From an uncultured Oscillospiraceae bacterium (GTDB lineage Bacteria > Bacillota > Clostridia > Oscillospirales > Ruminococcaceae), in the NCBI GenBank assembly GCA_900543705.1, contig UQSL01000016.1:1-32571 (forward strand): a stretch of DNA of 32,571 nt. The letters are read 5' to 3'. Below the pieces are notes generated by a model. It saw only the letters and a list, made by a program, of their open reading frames with translations. It was not told the DNA's origin and searched no databases. Positions within the stretch are counted from its first letter, which is position 1. Every line of letters starts with the position of its first letter. The position numbers and the translations under genes are program-made. Positions 25,845 to 32,571 of this stretch are shown piece after piece.

Positions 25845-25974
25845 GATAGCTTCCTCCTTTTGTTGCCGTTATCTTTCTCATAGTGCTTTGGTAGGAAAAA
25901 TACAGGAAAACCGGCAGGTACTTTTCCGGTTTAAAAAAGTATGCTACAATCAGTAGAGAAAGGCGGGAATAACA

Positions 25975-26421
25975 GTGAAACTGATGGTAATCAACGGCCC
26001 AAATCTCAACATGCTTGGTATTCGGGAGAAGGGGATTTACGGGACCAAGGATTTTGAAGAGGTCTGTGCATACGTAAAGGAGCAGGGAAAACAGCGGGGG
26101 CATGAAATGACGCTGCTGCAATCAAACAGCGAAGGGGAAATCATTGGCTTTTTGCAGCGTGCCTATTTTGAGCATTATGACGGGGTTATCATCAATCCGG
26201 GCGCGTATACTCACTACAGCTATGCCATCCATGACGCCATTAAGGGAAACGACATTCCGACTGTGGAAGTCCATCTATCCAATGTCCACAAGCGGGAGGA
26301 ATTCCGCCGAGTTTCGGTGACAGCTCCAGCCTGCATCGGCCAGCTCTGCGGATTTGGGGAAACGGGATATATCCTTGCCATCGAGGCGCTGGAAGCCTAT
26401 GCCCGGGAACCCCAAAAATAG
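25975..26421 (+). CDS. aroQ: AroQ, type II 3-dehydroquinate dehydratase
   Basis: The product is 148 residues. It dehydrates 3-dehydroquinate to 3-dehydroshikimate in the shikimate pathway and works as a dodecamer. N7-G-P-N-L-N-M-L-G is the family start, R17 and Y22 (GIYG) match the catalytic Arg/Tyr loop, and NPGAYTHYS, EVHLSNVHKREEFR and GFGETGY follow. Translation starts at GTG 25975 behind AAAGGCGGG. A weak promoter may lie at TTTTCC 25922-25927 / TACAAT 25945-25950 (17 nt). It stands alone, away from other aro genes. Confidence 0.97.
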   Translation: MKLMVINGPNLNMLGIREKGIYGTKDFEEVCAYVKEQGKQRGHEMTLLQSNSEGEIIGFLQRAYFEHYDGVIINPGAYTHYSYAIHDAIKGNDIPTVEVHLSNVHKREEFRRVSVTAPACIGQLCGFGETGYILAIEALEAYAREPQK

Positions 26422-26467
26422 CAGCGTACTTTTCATTGCAGAAACTTTCGGATGAAATGGAACAGTA

Positions 26468-26497
26468 AAAGAGGCACAGCGTCTGCTGTGCCTCTTT
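26468..26497 (+). terminator. aroQ terminator
   Basis: A perfect 13-bp stem (26468-26480 / 26485-26497) with loop GTCT ends in CTCTTTCT. Confidence 0.8.
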
Positions 26498-26515
26498 CTA
26501 ATCCGGATGAAAGTG

Positions 26516-26556
26516 AAAATGGCCGGTACAGCTTTCATCTGTGCCGGCCATTTTTG
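26516..26556. terminator. Bidirectional terminator between aroQ and thrS
   Basis: A 16-bp stem with one G·U pair (26516-26531 / 26539-26554), A-run on the left and T-run on the right. It lies 24 nt after the thrS stop on the minus strand. Confidence 0.8.
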
Positions 26557-26579
26557 CTGTAAAAAACACGCGCGGGAGA

Positions 26580-28523
26580 TTAGTCGATGGTTTTTTCCCG
26601 GACTTCTTCGAGTGCAAGCTCCTGGAAGGCATCCGCATTCATGGAGCCGAGGTCGCCCTTGGAACGATGGCGGACGGATACCTCGCCGGATTCAACTTCC
26701 TTGTCGCCGCACACGAGCATATACGGGATTTTGTCGAGCTGCGCTTCCCGGATTTTATAGCCGATTTTTTCATTGCGGTCATCTACTTCCACCCGCAGGC
26801 CGGCGGCGGAGAGCTTTTCGCCGAGCGCTTTGGCGTACTCGTGATGGCGTTCGCCGATCGGGAGGACTTTGACCTGCGTGGGCATCAGCCACAGCGGGAG
26901 AGCACCTGCGTATTTTTCAAGCAGCAGGGCAAGGGTGCGCTCATAGCAGCCAATGGAGGTACGGTGGATGATATACGGGTTTTTCTTCACGCCGTCCGCA
27001 TCTACATATTCCATGCCGAATTTCTCCGCGAGCATCTGATCAATCTGGATGGTGATGAGGGTGTCCTCCTTACCATGGACGTTGCGGATTTGGATATCCA
27101 GCTTCGGGCCATAAAAGGCGGCCTCTCCGATTCCCTCGACATAGGGAATTTCCAGGTGGTCGAGAATTTTTTTCATGGTTCCCTGGGCTTCGTCCCACTG
27201 TTCGGGCGTACCGATATATTTTTCCCGGTCATCCGGATCCCATTTGGAGAAGCGGTAGGAAACATCCTCGTACAATCCAAGGGTTTTAAGCATGTAAATG
27301 GCAAGCTCCAAACTGCCCTTGAATTCCTGCTCGAGCTGTGCGGGAGTACACATTAGATGGCCCTCGGAAATCGTGAACTGGCGTACACGGATGAGCCCGT
27401 GCATCTCTCCGGAAGCCTCGTTGCGGAACAGCGTGGAAGTCTCATTGTAGCGCAGCGGCAGATCCCGGTAGCTGCGCTGTTTGTTCAGGTAAGCCTGGTA
27501 CTGGAACGGGCAGGTCATCGGGCGCAGGGCAAAGACTTCGTCGTCTTTTTCATCATCGCCTAGGACAAACATTCCCTCTTTATAGTGGTCCCAGTGTCCG
27601 GAAAGCTTGTACAAATCGCTTTTGGCCATGTAAGGGGTCTTGGTCAACAGCCAGCCGCGTTTTTGCTCTTCATCCTCGACAAATCGCTGGAGAAGCTGCA
27701 TCACTCTCGCGCCTTTCGGCAGCATGATGGGCAGGCCCTGTCCGACAAGGTCGGAGGTCGTGAAGTAGCCGAGCTGGCGGCCAATCAGGTTATGGTCGCG
27801 CTTTTTCGCCTCCTCCATCCGGGTAAGATGCTCCTCGAGCATGGAGGCCTTCGGGAATGCACAGCCGTAGATTCTGGAAAGCTGCTGGTTTTTGGCATCG
27901 CCGCGCCAGTAAGCGCCCGTGCACTGGGTGAGCTTGAACGCTTTAATCGGTGAGACGCTTGGCAGATGAGGGCCAGCGCACAAATCGATGAACTCGCCCT
28001 GCTTGTAGCAGGTGATTTTCTCGCCCTTGCCCGCATGCTCTGTAATCAGCTCGCATTTGTAGGGCTCGCCCCGTTCCTCCATCAGCTTGGTCGCCTCTTC
28101 GGGAGTCATCTCGACGCGTTCCATGCGATAGCCTTCCTTGACGATTTTTTTCATCTCCACTTCGAGTTTATCCAAATCCTCGCGGGAAAAGGGCTGGGGA
28201 ACATCAAAATCATAGTAAAACCCGTTTTCGACCGCAGGGCCGATCGCGAGCTTTGCTTGGGGATACAGACGTTTGACCGCCTGAGCCAGCACGTGGGACG
28301 CTGTGTGCCAAAAAGTACGCTTGCCGTTTTCATCGTCAAACGTAAGGATTTCCAGATGGCAGTCGTGGGTGACCGGAGTGATCAGCGAACAGATTTCGCC
28401 GTCAATTTTTGCCGCGCATGCTGCGCGTGCCAGGGAATTGGAAAGGTCCTTCGCGATATCGAGTACGATTACGCCATCTTCATACTCTTTGACCGCGCCG
28501 CCTTTTAAGCTTACTTTTACCAT
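26580..28523 (-). CDS. thrS: ThrS, threonyl-tRNA synthetase
   Basis: The product is 647 residues, full length. It has an N-terminal TGS domain (about 1-60), an editing/second-additional domain with HTASHVLAQAVKRLYP, the class II catalytic core, and an anticodon-binding domain from about 545 (QVKVLPIGERHHEYAKALGE). Core motifs include RPMTCPFQYQAY with the zinc-ligand Cys, EASGEMHGLIRVRQFTISEGH (motif 2 and a zinc-ligand His), and HRTSIGCYERTLALL (motif 3). ATG 28523 follows AAAGGAGAG. Expression is predicted to be controlled by the T-box leader directly upstream. Confidence 0.98.
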   Translation of the reverse strand: MVKVSLKGGAVKEYEDGVIVLDIAKDLSNSLARAACAAKIDGEICSLITPVTHDCHLEILTFDDENGKRTFWHTASHVLAQAVKRLYPQAKLAIGPAVENGFYYDFDVPQPFSREDLDKLEVEMKKIVKEGYRMERVEMTPEEATKLMEERGEPYKCELITEHAGKGEKITCYKQGEFIDLCAGPHLPSVSPIKAFKLTQCTGAYWRGDAKNQQLSRIYGCAFPKASMLEEHLTRMEEAKKRDHNLIGRQLGYFTTSDLVGQGLPIMLPKGARVMQLLQRFVEDEEQKRGWLLTKTPYMAKSDLYKLSGHWDHYKEGMFVLGDDEKDDEVFALRPMTCPFQYQAYLNKQRSYRDLPLRYNETSTLFRNEASGEMHGLIRVRQFTISEGHLMCTPAQLEQEFKGSLELAIYMLKTLGLYEDVSYRFSKWDPDDREKYIGTPEQWDEAQGTMKKILDHLEIPYVEGIGEAAFYGPKLDIQIRNVHGKEDTLITIQIDQMLAEKFGMEYVDADGVKKNPYIIHRTSIGCYERTLALLLEKYAGALPLWLMPTQVKVLPIGERHHEYAKALGEKLSAAGLRVEVDDRNEKIGYKIREAQLDKIPYMLVCGDKEVESGEVSVRHRSKGDLGSMNADAFQELALEEVREKTID

Positions 28524-28603
28524 AGGTCTTCTCTCCTTTGTCCTGAATATAGCCCTTTTAGGCTGTGTGTAAACGGTTCATCCTTGATTTAAAAAATAAA
28601 AAA

Positions 28604-28880
28604 ACGCCTCATCCCCTTCAAAATGATAAGGGATGAAGCGATACATTACTCCACGGTTCCACCCTGATTGCGCTATCAAAGCGCCGGCTTCGTTGCCCCT
28701 TAACGCGGGATAGACGTTGCGGATTTTCCCGGATTACGGGATTTTCCTCCGCAAAGCTCTGAGGCGGTATTCGGCATTCTCACACCTTGGCCCTCGCTTT
28801 CAGCCGGTGACGCGGGCTCTCTTTGCCGTGACGAAAATACTTACTGTCCTCTTCCTTGCTTTTGCTTTATAGTTTAGTCT
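28604..28880 (-). ncRNA. T-box riboswitch (threonine) in the thrS leader
   Basis: The minus strand carries the T-box sequence AGGGTGGAACCGTGG (28665-28651), which pairs with uncharged tRNA. A terminator follows: 28640-28628 pairs with 28617-28604 and leads into TTTTTTTATTTTTT. Upstream, GAGGA...AGTAAG near the 5' end and GAATACCGCCTC near 28760-28771 fit the base and specifier loop of stem I. ACC at 28768-28766, followed by a purine, is a threonine codon and the likely specifier. Uncharged tRNA-Thr would stabilise the antiterminator and switch on thrS. Confidence 0.9.
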
Positions 28881-28888
28881 GTACTATT

Positions 28889-28917
28889 ATGGTAGCACTT
28901 CACGAAATTATTGTCAA
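28889..28917 (-). promoter_or_regulatory. thrS promoter
   Basis: TTGACA (minus strand, 28917-28912) and TACCAT (28894-28889) are 17 nt apart, placing the start of the T-box leader near 28882. Confidence 0.6.
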
Positions 28918-28931
28918 CCATGACAATTCGC

Positions 28932-28960
28932 TTGACAAGTATATGTATAGGAATTAAAAT
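28932..28960 (+). promoter_or_regulatory. rny promoter
   Basis: TTGACA (28932-28937) and TAAAAT (28955-28960) are exactly 17 nt apart, about 107 nt before the rny start. It is divergent from the thrS promoter, with the two -35 boxes only 14 nt apart. Confidence 0.7.
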
Positions 28961-29067
28961 AAATAAGGAATGTAAATGGATACGCATTTGTGCATTCTCA
29001 CCATTTTTTCTTAAAAATTCAAAGAAATTGGAAAAAATTTAGAAAAGGGAGGTATTTTAAAAATAGC

Positions 29068-30636
29068 ATGAACGACATGACAACAGCGATTCTGATTACC
29101 GTCGTCGCTGCCGTGGTTGTGGGTATCATCTGTGGCATCGTCTTTTTCCTGCTTGGCATCAAGTACCGGAAAAAAGTCGCCGAAGCAGAGATTGGTTCTG
29201 CCGAAGAGGAAGCAAAACGCATCATCAGCGAATCCGCCAAGACTGCCGAAGTCAAGAAAAAAGAGGCACTCATCGAGGCGCGCGATGAAATACACAAAGC
29301 ACGTAACGAATCAGAAAAGGAACTTCGTGAACGCCGCAGCGAAGTTCAAAGACAGGAGCGGCGCATCCAGCAAAAGGAAGAAACCTTAGACCGCAAGATT
29401 GAAAACCTGGAGAGAAAGGACGACCAGCTCCAGAATAAAATCCGTGAAGCGGAGAAAAAACTTGTCGAAGCGGATGAGGTCAAAAAGCACCAGTTTGAAA
29501 TACTGGAGAAAATCTCTGGATTTTCCGTCGACCAGGCCAAGGAGTATTTACTGCACAACCTGGAAGACGAGCTTGTCCATGAAAAAGCAGTCAAAATCAA
29601 CAATTATGAGCAGCAGCTCAAGGATGAGGTAGAGCAGAAAGCAAGGGAGCTCATTTCCCTGGCCATCCAGCGTTGTGCCGCAGACCATGTGGCGGAGGCG
29701 ACCGTTTCTGTCGTTTCCCTGCCGAATGATGAGATGAAGGGCCGCATCATTGGACGTGAGGGCCGCAACATCCGTGCTCTTGAGACTCTGACCGGCGTCG
29801 ATTTGATTATCGACGATACACCGGAGGCCATTACCCTTTCCAGCTTTGACCCGGTGCGGCGTGAAATCGCCCGCATCTCCCTCGAAAAGCTCATCGCGGA
29901 CGGGCGTATCCACCCCGCGCGGATCGAGGAGATGGTTGAAAAAGCTAAGAGGGAAGTAGAACAGAAAATTAAGCAGGAAGGCGAGCGGGCCGTCTTGGAA
30001 GCCGGGGTGCACGGTATCCATCACGAGCTTGTCAAAATTCTCGGCCGGCTGAATTACCGTACCAGCTATGGACAAAATGTCCTCAACCATTCTCTGGAAG
30101 TTTCCCATCTTGCGGGTATGCTTGCGGCGGAGCTTGGGGAGGACGAGGTGCTTGCCCGTCGTGCAGGACTCCTGCATGACATTGGAAAGGCGCTTGACCA
30201 TGAGTATGAGGGTTCCCACATTCAAATCGGCGTAGAAGTCGCAAGGCGCTACAAGGAAAATGCGGATGTCATCCACGCCATTGAAGCGCACCACGGCGAC
30301 GTGGAAGCGAGAACCGTCGTAGCCTGCCTGGTTCAGGCGGCGGATGCTATTTCCGCAGCACGTCCGGGCGCGCGCAGGGAAAACCTTGAAAACTACATCA
30401 AGCGGCTTGAGAAGCTTGAGGAGATCGCCGATTCCTTTGAAGGCGTCGAAAAGTCCTACGCCATCCAGGCAGGACGTGAGATCCGCATCATGCTCAAGCC
30501 GGAAGTGGTTCGGGACGACCAGCTTACCCTGGTAGCCCGTGAGATTGTCAAGAAAATCGAAAGCGAACTCGATTACCCGGGTCAGATTAAAGTACATGTT
30601 ATCCGCGAAAACCGCGCCATTGAGTACGCAAAATAA
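29068..30636 (+). CDS. rny: RNase Y (Rny), membrane-anchored endoribonuclease
   Basis: The product is 522 residues, typical for RNase Y. It has an N-terminal membrane anchor (ILITVVAAVVVGIICGIVFF), a long coiled coil (about 35-200, rich in K/E/R), a KH domain with G225-R-I-I-G-R-E-G-R-N, and an HD domain with H370-D371-I-G-K-A. RNase Y starts decay of many mRNAs in Firmicutes and processes others, including riboswitch leaders. The frame is open back to 28990, but ATG 29068 gives the family N-terminus; its SD GGGAGG (29047-29052) is 15 nt away, longer than usual. ymdB and spoVS follow, as in Bacillus. Confidence 0.97.
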   Translation: MNDMTTAILITVVAAVVVGIICGIVFFLLGIKYRKKVAEAEIGSAEEEAKRIISESAKTAEVKKKEALIEARDEIHKARNESEKELRERRSEVQRQERRIQQKEETLDRKIENLERKDDQLQNKIREAEKKLVEADEVKKHQFEILEKISGFSVDQAKEYLLHNLEDELVHEKAVKINNYEQQLKDEVEQKARELISLAIQRCAADHVAEATVSVVSLPNDEMKGRIIGREGRNIRALETLTGVDLIIDDTPEAITLSSFDPVRREIARISLEKLIADGRIHPARIEEMVEKAKREVEQKIKQEGERAVLEAGVHGIHHELVKILGRLNYRTSYGQNVLNHSLEVSHLAGMLAAELGEDEVLARRAGLLHDIGKALDHEYEGSHIQIGVEVARRYKENADVIHAIEAHHGDVEARTVVACLVQAADAISAARPGARRENLENYIKRLEKLEEIADSFEGVEKSYAIQAGREIRIMLKPEVVRDDQLTLVAREIVKKIESELDYPGQIKVHVIRENRAIEYAK

Positions 30637-30648
30637 ACTTAAAAACGG

Positions 30649-30690
30649 CAGGGGAGATTATCTTGGATAATTTCCCCTGTTCTTTTCTCA
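30649..30690 (+). terminator. Hairpin between rny and ymdB
   Basis: A 14-bp stem with one G·U pair (30649-30662 / 30666-30679) and a TTG loop is followed by TTCTTTTCT. It could stop or reduce transcription from rny into ymdB. Confidence 0.65.
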
Positions 30691-30708
30691 AAAGGATGAG
30701 GAGATATT

Positions 30709-31476
30709 ATGAAGCTGTTATTTATCGGGGACGTCATCGGCCGCATCGGAAGGGAGACGGTGCGCCGGATATTGCCAGGGCTCAAGCGCAAAGAGGGCTT
30801 TGACGCGGTGATTGCCAACGGGGAGAATTCTTCCAATGCCAACGGCATATCCAAAAACTCGGCAGAGGATTTGTTTACAAGCGGCGTGGACATTATCACA
30901 ACGGGCAACCATGTCTTCCGACGCCGGGATGCTTATGATTATCTGGACTCTGATGTGCCGGTTATCCGCCCTGCAAACCTCTACCCCGGCGCGCCGGGGA
31001 AGGGGGCCTATCTGCTGGATATGGGGCGTTTCCAGCTATATGTCGTCAACCTTATCGGGCGCTCCTATATGGAGCCATGTGACAATCCATTTCTCTGCGC
31101 GGATAAGCTGATCCGGGAAGCTCCTTGTAAAAATATCTTCGTGGATTTTCATGCGGAGGCAACTGCCGAGAAAATCTGCATGGGACAGTATCTGGACGGT
31201 AAGGTGAGCGCTGTCATCGGCACCCACACGCATGTACAGACCGCGGATGAGATGATTTTGACCGGGGGAACAGGGTATCTCACTGATGCAGGCATGGTGG
31301 GTCCGATTCACTCCGTCATCGGGGTAAAAAGCGAAATTGCGATTCCGAAAATGGTAACTGGAATGCCTGCCCGTTTTGAATATGCCGACGGTCCTTGTCA
31401 GTTCTGCGCCGTCAGGTTGTTTTTGGATCCAATGACCGGCAAAACCACACAGATTGAGCGTATATTATTAAAATAA
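30709..31476 (+). CDS. ymdB: YmdB-family phosphodiesterase/metallophosphatase
   Basis: The product is 255 residues, the family length. Metal-binding residues are visible: D8 (IGDVIG), E39-N40 (ANGENSS), N67-H68 (TTGNHVF), the His of DFHAEATAEK, and both His of GTHTHVQTAD. In Bacillus, YmdB is a calcineurin-like 2',3'-cyclic nucleotide phosphodiesterase needed for biofilm gene expression and nanotube formation, and E39 is the residue changed in inactive mutants. ATG 30709 lies behind GAGGAGAT. The order rny-ymdB-spoVS is the same as in Bacillus, which strengthens the calls. Confidence 0.95.
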   Translation: MKLLFIGDVIGRIGRETVRRILPGLKRKEGFDAVIANGENSSNANGISKNSAEDLFTSGVDIITTGNHVFRRRDAYDYLDSDVPVIRPANLYPGAPGKGAYLLDMGRFQLYVVNLIGRSYMEPCDNPFLCADKLIREAPCKNIFVDFHAEATAEKICMGQYLDGKVSAVIGTHTHVQTADEMILTGGTGYLTDAGMVGPIHSVIGVKSEIAIPKMVTGMPARFEYADGPCQFCAVRLFLDPMTGKTTQIERILLK

Positions 31477-31501
31477 TTTATTGATTTTACACATTTCCCT
31501 C

Positions 31502-31530
31502 TTGATTATTGCAGAAAAATGGTTTATGAT
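31502..31530 (+). promoter_or_regulatory. spoVS promoter
   Basis: TTGATT (31502-31507) and TATGAT (31525-31530) are 17 nt apart, about 50 nt before the start. Bacillus spoVS uses sigma-H; I do not see a clear sigma-H motif here. Confidence 0.6.
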
Positions 31531-31582
31531 AGAAATAGATTCTAAATCAACCTGACTTTTCAACAACAAGGGGGATGCACCT

Positions 31583-31843
31583 ATGGAAGTACTAAAAGTT
31601 TCTGCAAAATCAGTTCCCAATTCTGTTGCCGGCGCGATTGCTGGGGTCATCCGTGAAAAGAACGCGGTAGAGGTACAGGCAGTGGGCGCAGGTGCCGCAA
31701 ATCAGGCAATTAAAGCGGTTGCAATTGCCAGGGGATATCTTGCCCCGGGCGGAATTGACCTTGTCTGTGTTCCTGCGTTTGCAAATGTCAGCATTGATGG
31801 AGAAGAACGTACTGCTATTAAATTGATTGTGGAACCAAGATGA
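31583..31843 (+). CDS. spoVS: SpoVS, stage V sporulation protein S
   Basis: The product is 86 residues and matches the very conserved SpoVS family along its whole length: MEVLKVSAKSVPNSVAGAIA, EVQAVGAGAANQAIKAVAIA, and DGEERTAIKLIVEPR. The fold is Alba-like, with a dimer expected, and a nucleic-acid-binding role is suspected. Bacillus spoVS mutants are blocked in late sporulation and it also affects division and biofilms. ATG 31583 lies behind AAGGGGG. A strong terminator follows, so it is the last gene of its unit. Confidence 0.97.
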   Translation: MEVLKVSAKSVPNSVAGAIAGVIREKNAVEVQAVGAGAANQAIKAVAIARGYLAPGGIDLVCVPAFANVSIDGEERTAIKLIVEPR

Positions 31844-31878
31844 AACAAATCCATTTTTCATAAACTCCTTTCAGCATC

Positions 31879-31923
31879 AAAAAGACATACGGCCGGCATT
31901 ATGCCGGCCGTATGTCTTTTTTG
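31879..31923 (+). terminator. spoVS terminator
   Basis: A perfect 20-bp stem (31879-31898 / 31902-31921) with a TTA loop ends in TTTTTT. It lies just upstream of the IS200-type gene, where it also shields tnpA from read-through, a feature typical of IS200 left ends; it may belong to either. Confidence 0.9.
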
Positions 31924-31959
31924 GTGCCTTTAGGCTTAATAAAAACCTTGGTAAAAGAA

Positions 31960-32021
31960 AACCTCCAAGTTACGCTAGTGATGGTTTGGCAACCGCATCA
32001 CGAAAGAGTAACAAGGAGGTT
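31960..32021 (+). promoter_or_regulatory. Leader hairpin that buries the tnpA Shine-Dalgarno site
   Basis: AACCTCC (31960-31966) pairs with GGAGGTT (32015-32021), which contains the tnpA SD. Inside it GTTAC (31969-31973) pairs with GTAAC (32008-32012), then GTGATG with CATCAC, and GGTT with AACC around a TGGC loop. The SD is therefore locked in the stem. In IS200 a similar leader hairpin represses transposase translation. Confidence 0.75.
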
Positions 32022-32028
32022 TATAACA

Positions 32029-32496
32029 ATGAAGAATGAGGTAAAGCAAACAGCCCATTCCAGCTATCGGTGTGAATACCATATCATATTCGCACCAAAG
32101 TATCGCAGGAAAGTGATATACAAGCAAATACGAAAGGATATTGGAGAAATCTTCCGAAAGCTATGTAATGAGATGAAAGTAGAAATTATAGAAGCAGAAG
32201 CATGCGCAGATCATATACATATGCTGGTAAGCATACCGCCGTATATGAGTATAGCACAGTTCGTGGGAACGCTCAAGAGCAAGAGCGCGCTGATGATATT
32301 CGACCGGCATGCGAATCTCAAATACCGTTACGGAAGTAGAAACTTCTGGGCGAGAGGATATTTCGTAGATACAGTAGGTAAGAACGAAAAGATGATCGCA
32401 AACTACATCAAAACACAGCTCGAAGAAGATTTCGCAAAGGATCAGCTTTCACTCAAAGAGTTTGCAGACCCGTTTACGGGTGAACGAAATAAATAG
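32029..32496 (+). CDS. tnpA: IS200/IS605-family transposase TnpA (Y1 HUH)
   Basis: The product is 155 residues, normal for the family. It makes single-strand nicks and joins during 'peel and paste' transposition. The HUH motif is H62-I-H64 (ADHIHMLVSIPP), and the catalytic tyrosine is expected at Y126 (MIANY126IKTQ). YHIIFAPKYRRKV and SRNFWARGYFVDTVG are family signatures. ATG 32029 lies 9 nt behind AAGGAGG (32013-32019); the frame extends upstream to 31912 but over the hairpin. All key residues are present, so it may be active. Confidence 0.95.
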   Translation: MKNEVKQTAHSSYRCEYHIIFAPKYRRKVIYKQIRKDIGEIFRKLCNEMKVEIIEAEACADHIHMLVSIPPYMSIAQFVGTLKSKSALMIFDRHANLKYRYGSRNFWARGYFVDTVGKNEKMIANYIKTQLEEDFAKDQLSLKEFADPFTGERNK

Positions 32497-32522
32497 GGTA
32501 AAAACAAACAGCGCATATGAAG

Positions 32523-32571
32523 TGACCCCAAAAAGTTAGACAATATTTCAAAGTAAAAATTGTTCAAGCAA
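32523..32571. mobile_element. Probable IS3-family terminal repeat at the window edge
   Basis: TGACCCCAAAAAGTTAGACA at 32523-32542 begins with TG and resembles the terminal inverted repeat of IS3-family elements. The element would continue beyond the window. This is recognised by pattern only. Confidence 0.4.

Larger units (their letters stand above)
31922..32521 (+). mobile_element. IS200-type insertion sequence (tnpA only)
   Basis: The element comprises the hairpin leader 31960-32021 and tnpA 32029-32496. No tnpB is seen before the window's next repeat at 32523. IS200/IS605 elements lack terminal inverted repeats and end in subterminal hairpins, so exact ends cannot be set; the limits given are approximate. 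A small hairpin ACCCG-TTTA-CGGGT (32468-32481) inside the gene end may be part of the right end. Confidence 0.6.

Noticed and set aside
26541..27356. 271-codon plus-strand frame opposite thrS
   Set aside because: Shadow of thrS; no SD or recognisable domain.
31912..32028. Upstream extension of tnpA
   Set aside because: It would translate the terminator and the SD-sequestering hairpin; ATG 32029 has the proper SD and family start.

Overview
The window looks like a chromosomal segment of a spore-forming Clostridia member, probably Oscillospirales/Ruminococcaceae-like. The grounds are a DAP-type MurE, SpoIID and SpoVS, an SpoVD-type PBP with PASTA domains, a T-box in front of thrS, strong purine-rich Shine-Dalgarno (SD) sites with many GTG/TTG starts, and Bacillus/Clostridium gene order (rny-ymdB-spoVS; Asp23-fakA-recG). 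No 16S gene is present, so the genus is not claimed.

Region 1 (1-14,960, all +) is a division and cell wall (dcw) cluster: rsmH (3' part only), mscL, ftsL-like, spoVD/ftsI-type PBP, murE, murF, mraY, ftsW/spoVE, murG, murA, ftsQ/divIB, DUF881 (ylxW-like), DUF1290 (sbp) and ftsZ. It makes and flips the peptidoglycan precursor (MurA, MurE, MurF, MraY, MurG), polymerises and crosslinks it at the septum (FtsW with the PBP), and supplies the divisome (FtsL, FtsQ, FtsZ). A mechanosensitive channel gene sits inside it, and murD, murC, murB and ftsA are missing from their usual places.

Region 2 (14,881-20,020, mainly -) holds Asp23-fakA-recG-HAD phosphatase, read toward ftsZ and separated from it by stacked terminators. 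recG seems to start at an AUC codon behind a perfect SD.

Region 3 (20,021-24,730) has a gene-poor stretch, tRNA-Leu(UAG), an unrecognised multi-span membrane protein divergent from spoIID, a HAD hydrolase and two small genes. Region 4 (24,702-26,554) has an SDR oxidoreductase, a nitroreductase pseudogene and aroQ. Region 5 (26,516-31,921) has thrS with its T-box leader, divergent from rny-ymdB-spoVS. Region 6 (31,922-32,571) is an IS200-type tnpA with an SD-sequestering hairpin, followed at the window edge by what looks like an IS3-family end.

I see no CRISPR array, defence island, prophage or biosynthetic cluster, and no convincing wholly new multi-gene system. The best leads are the recG start, the structured leader before murA, the altered dcw gene content, the early stop in ftsQ and the nitroreductase pseudogene. 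Promoter, terminator and hairpin calls come from reading the sequence by eye, without folding software.
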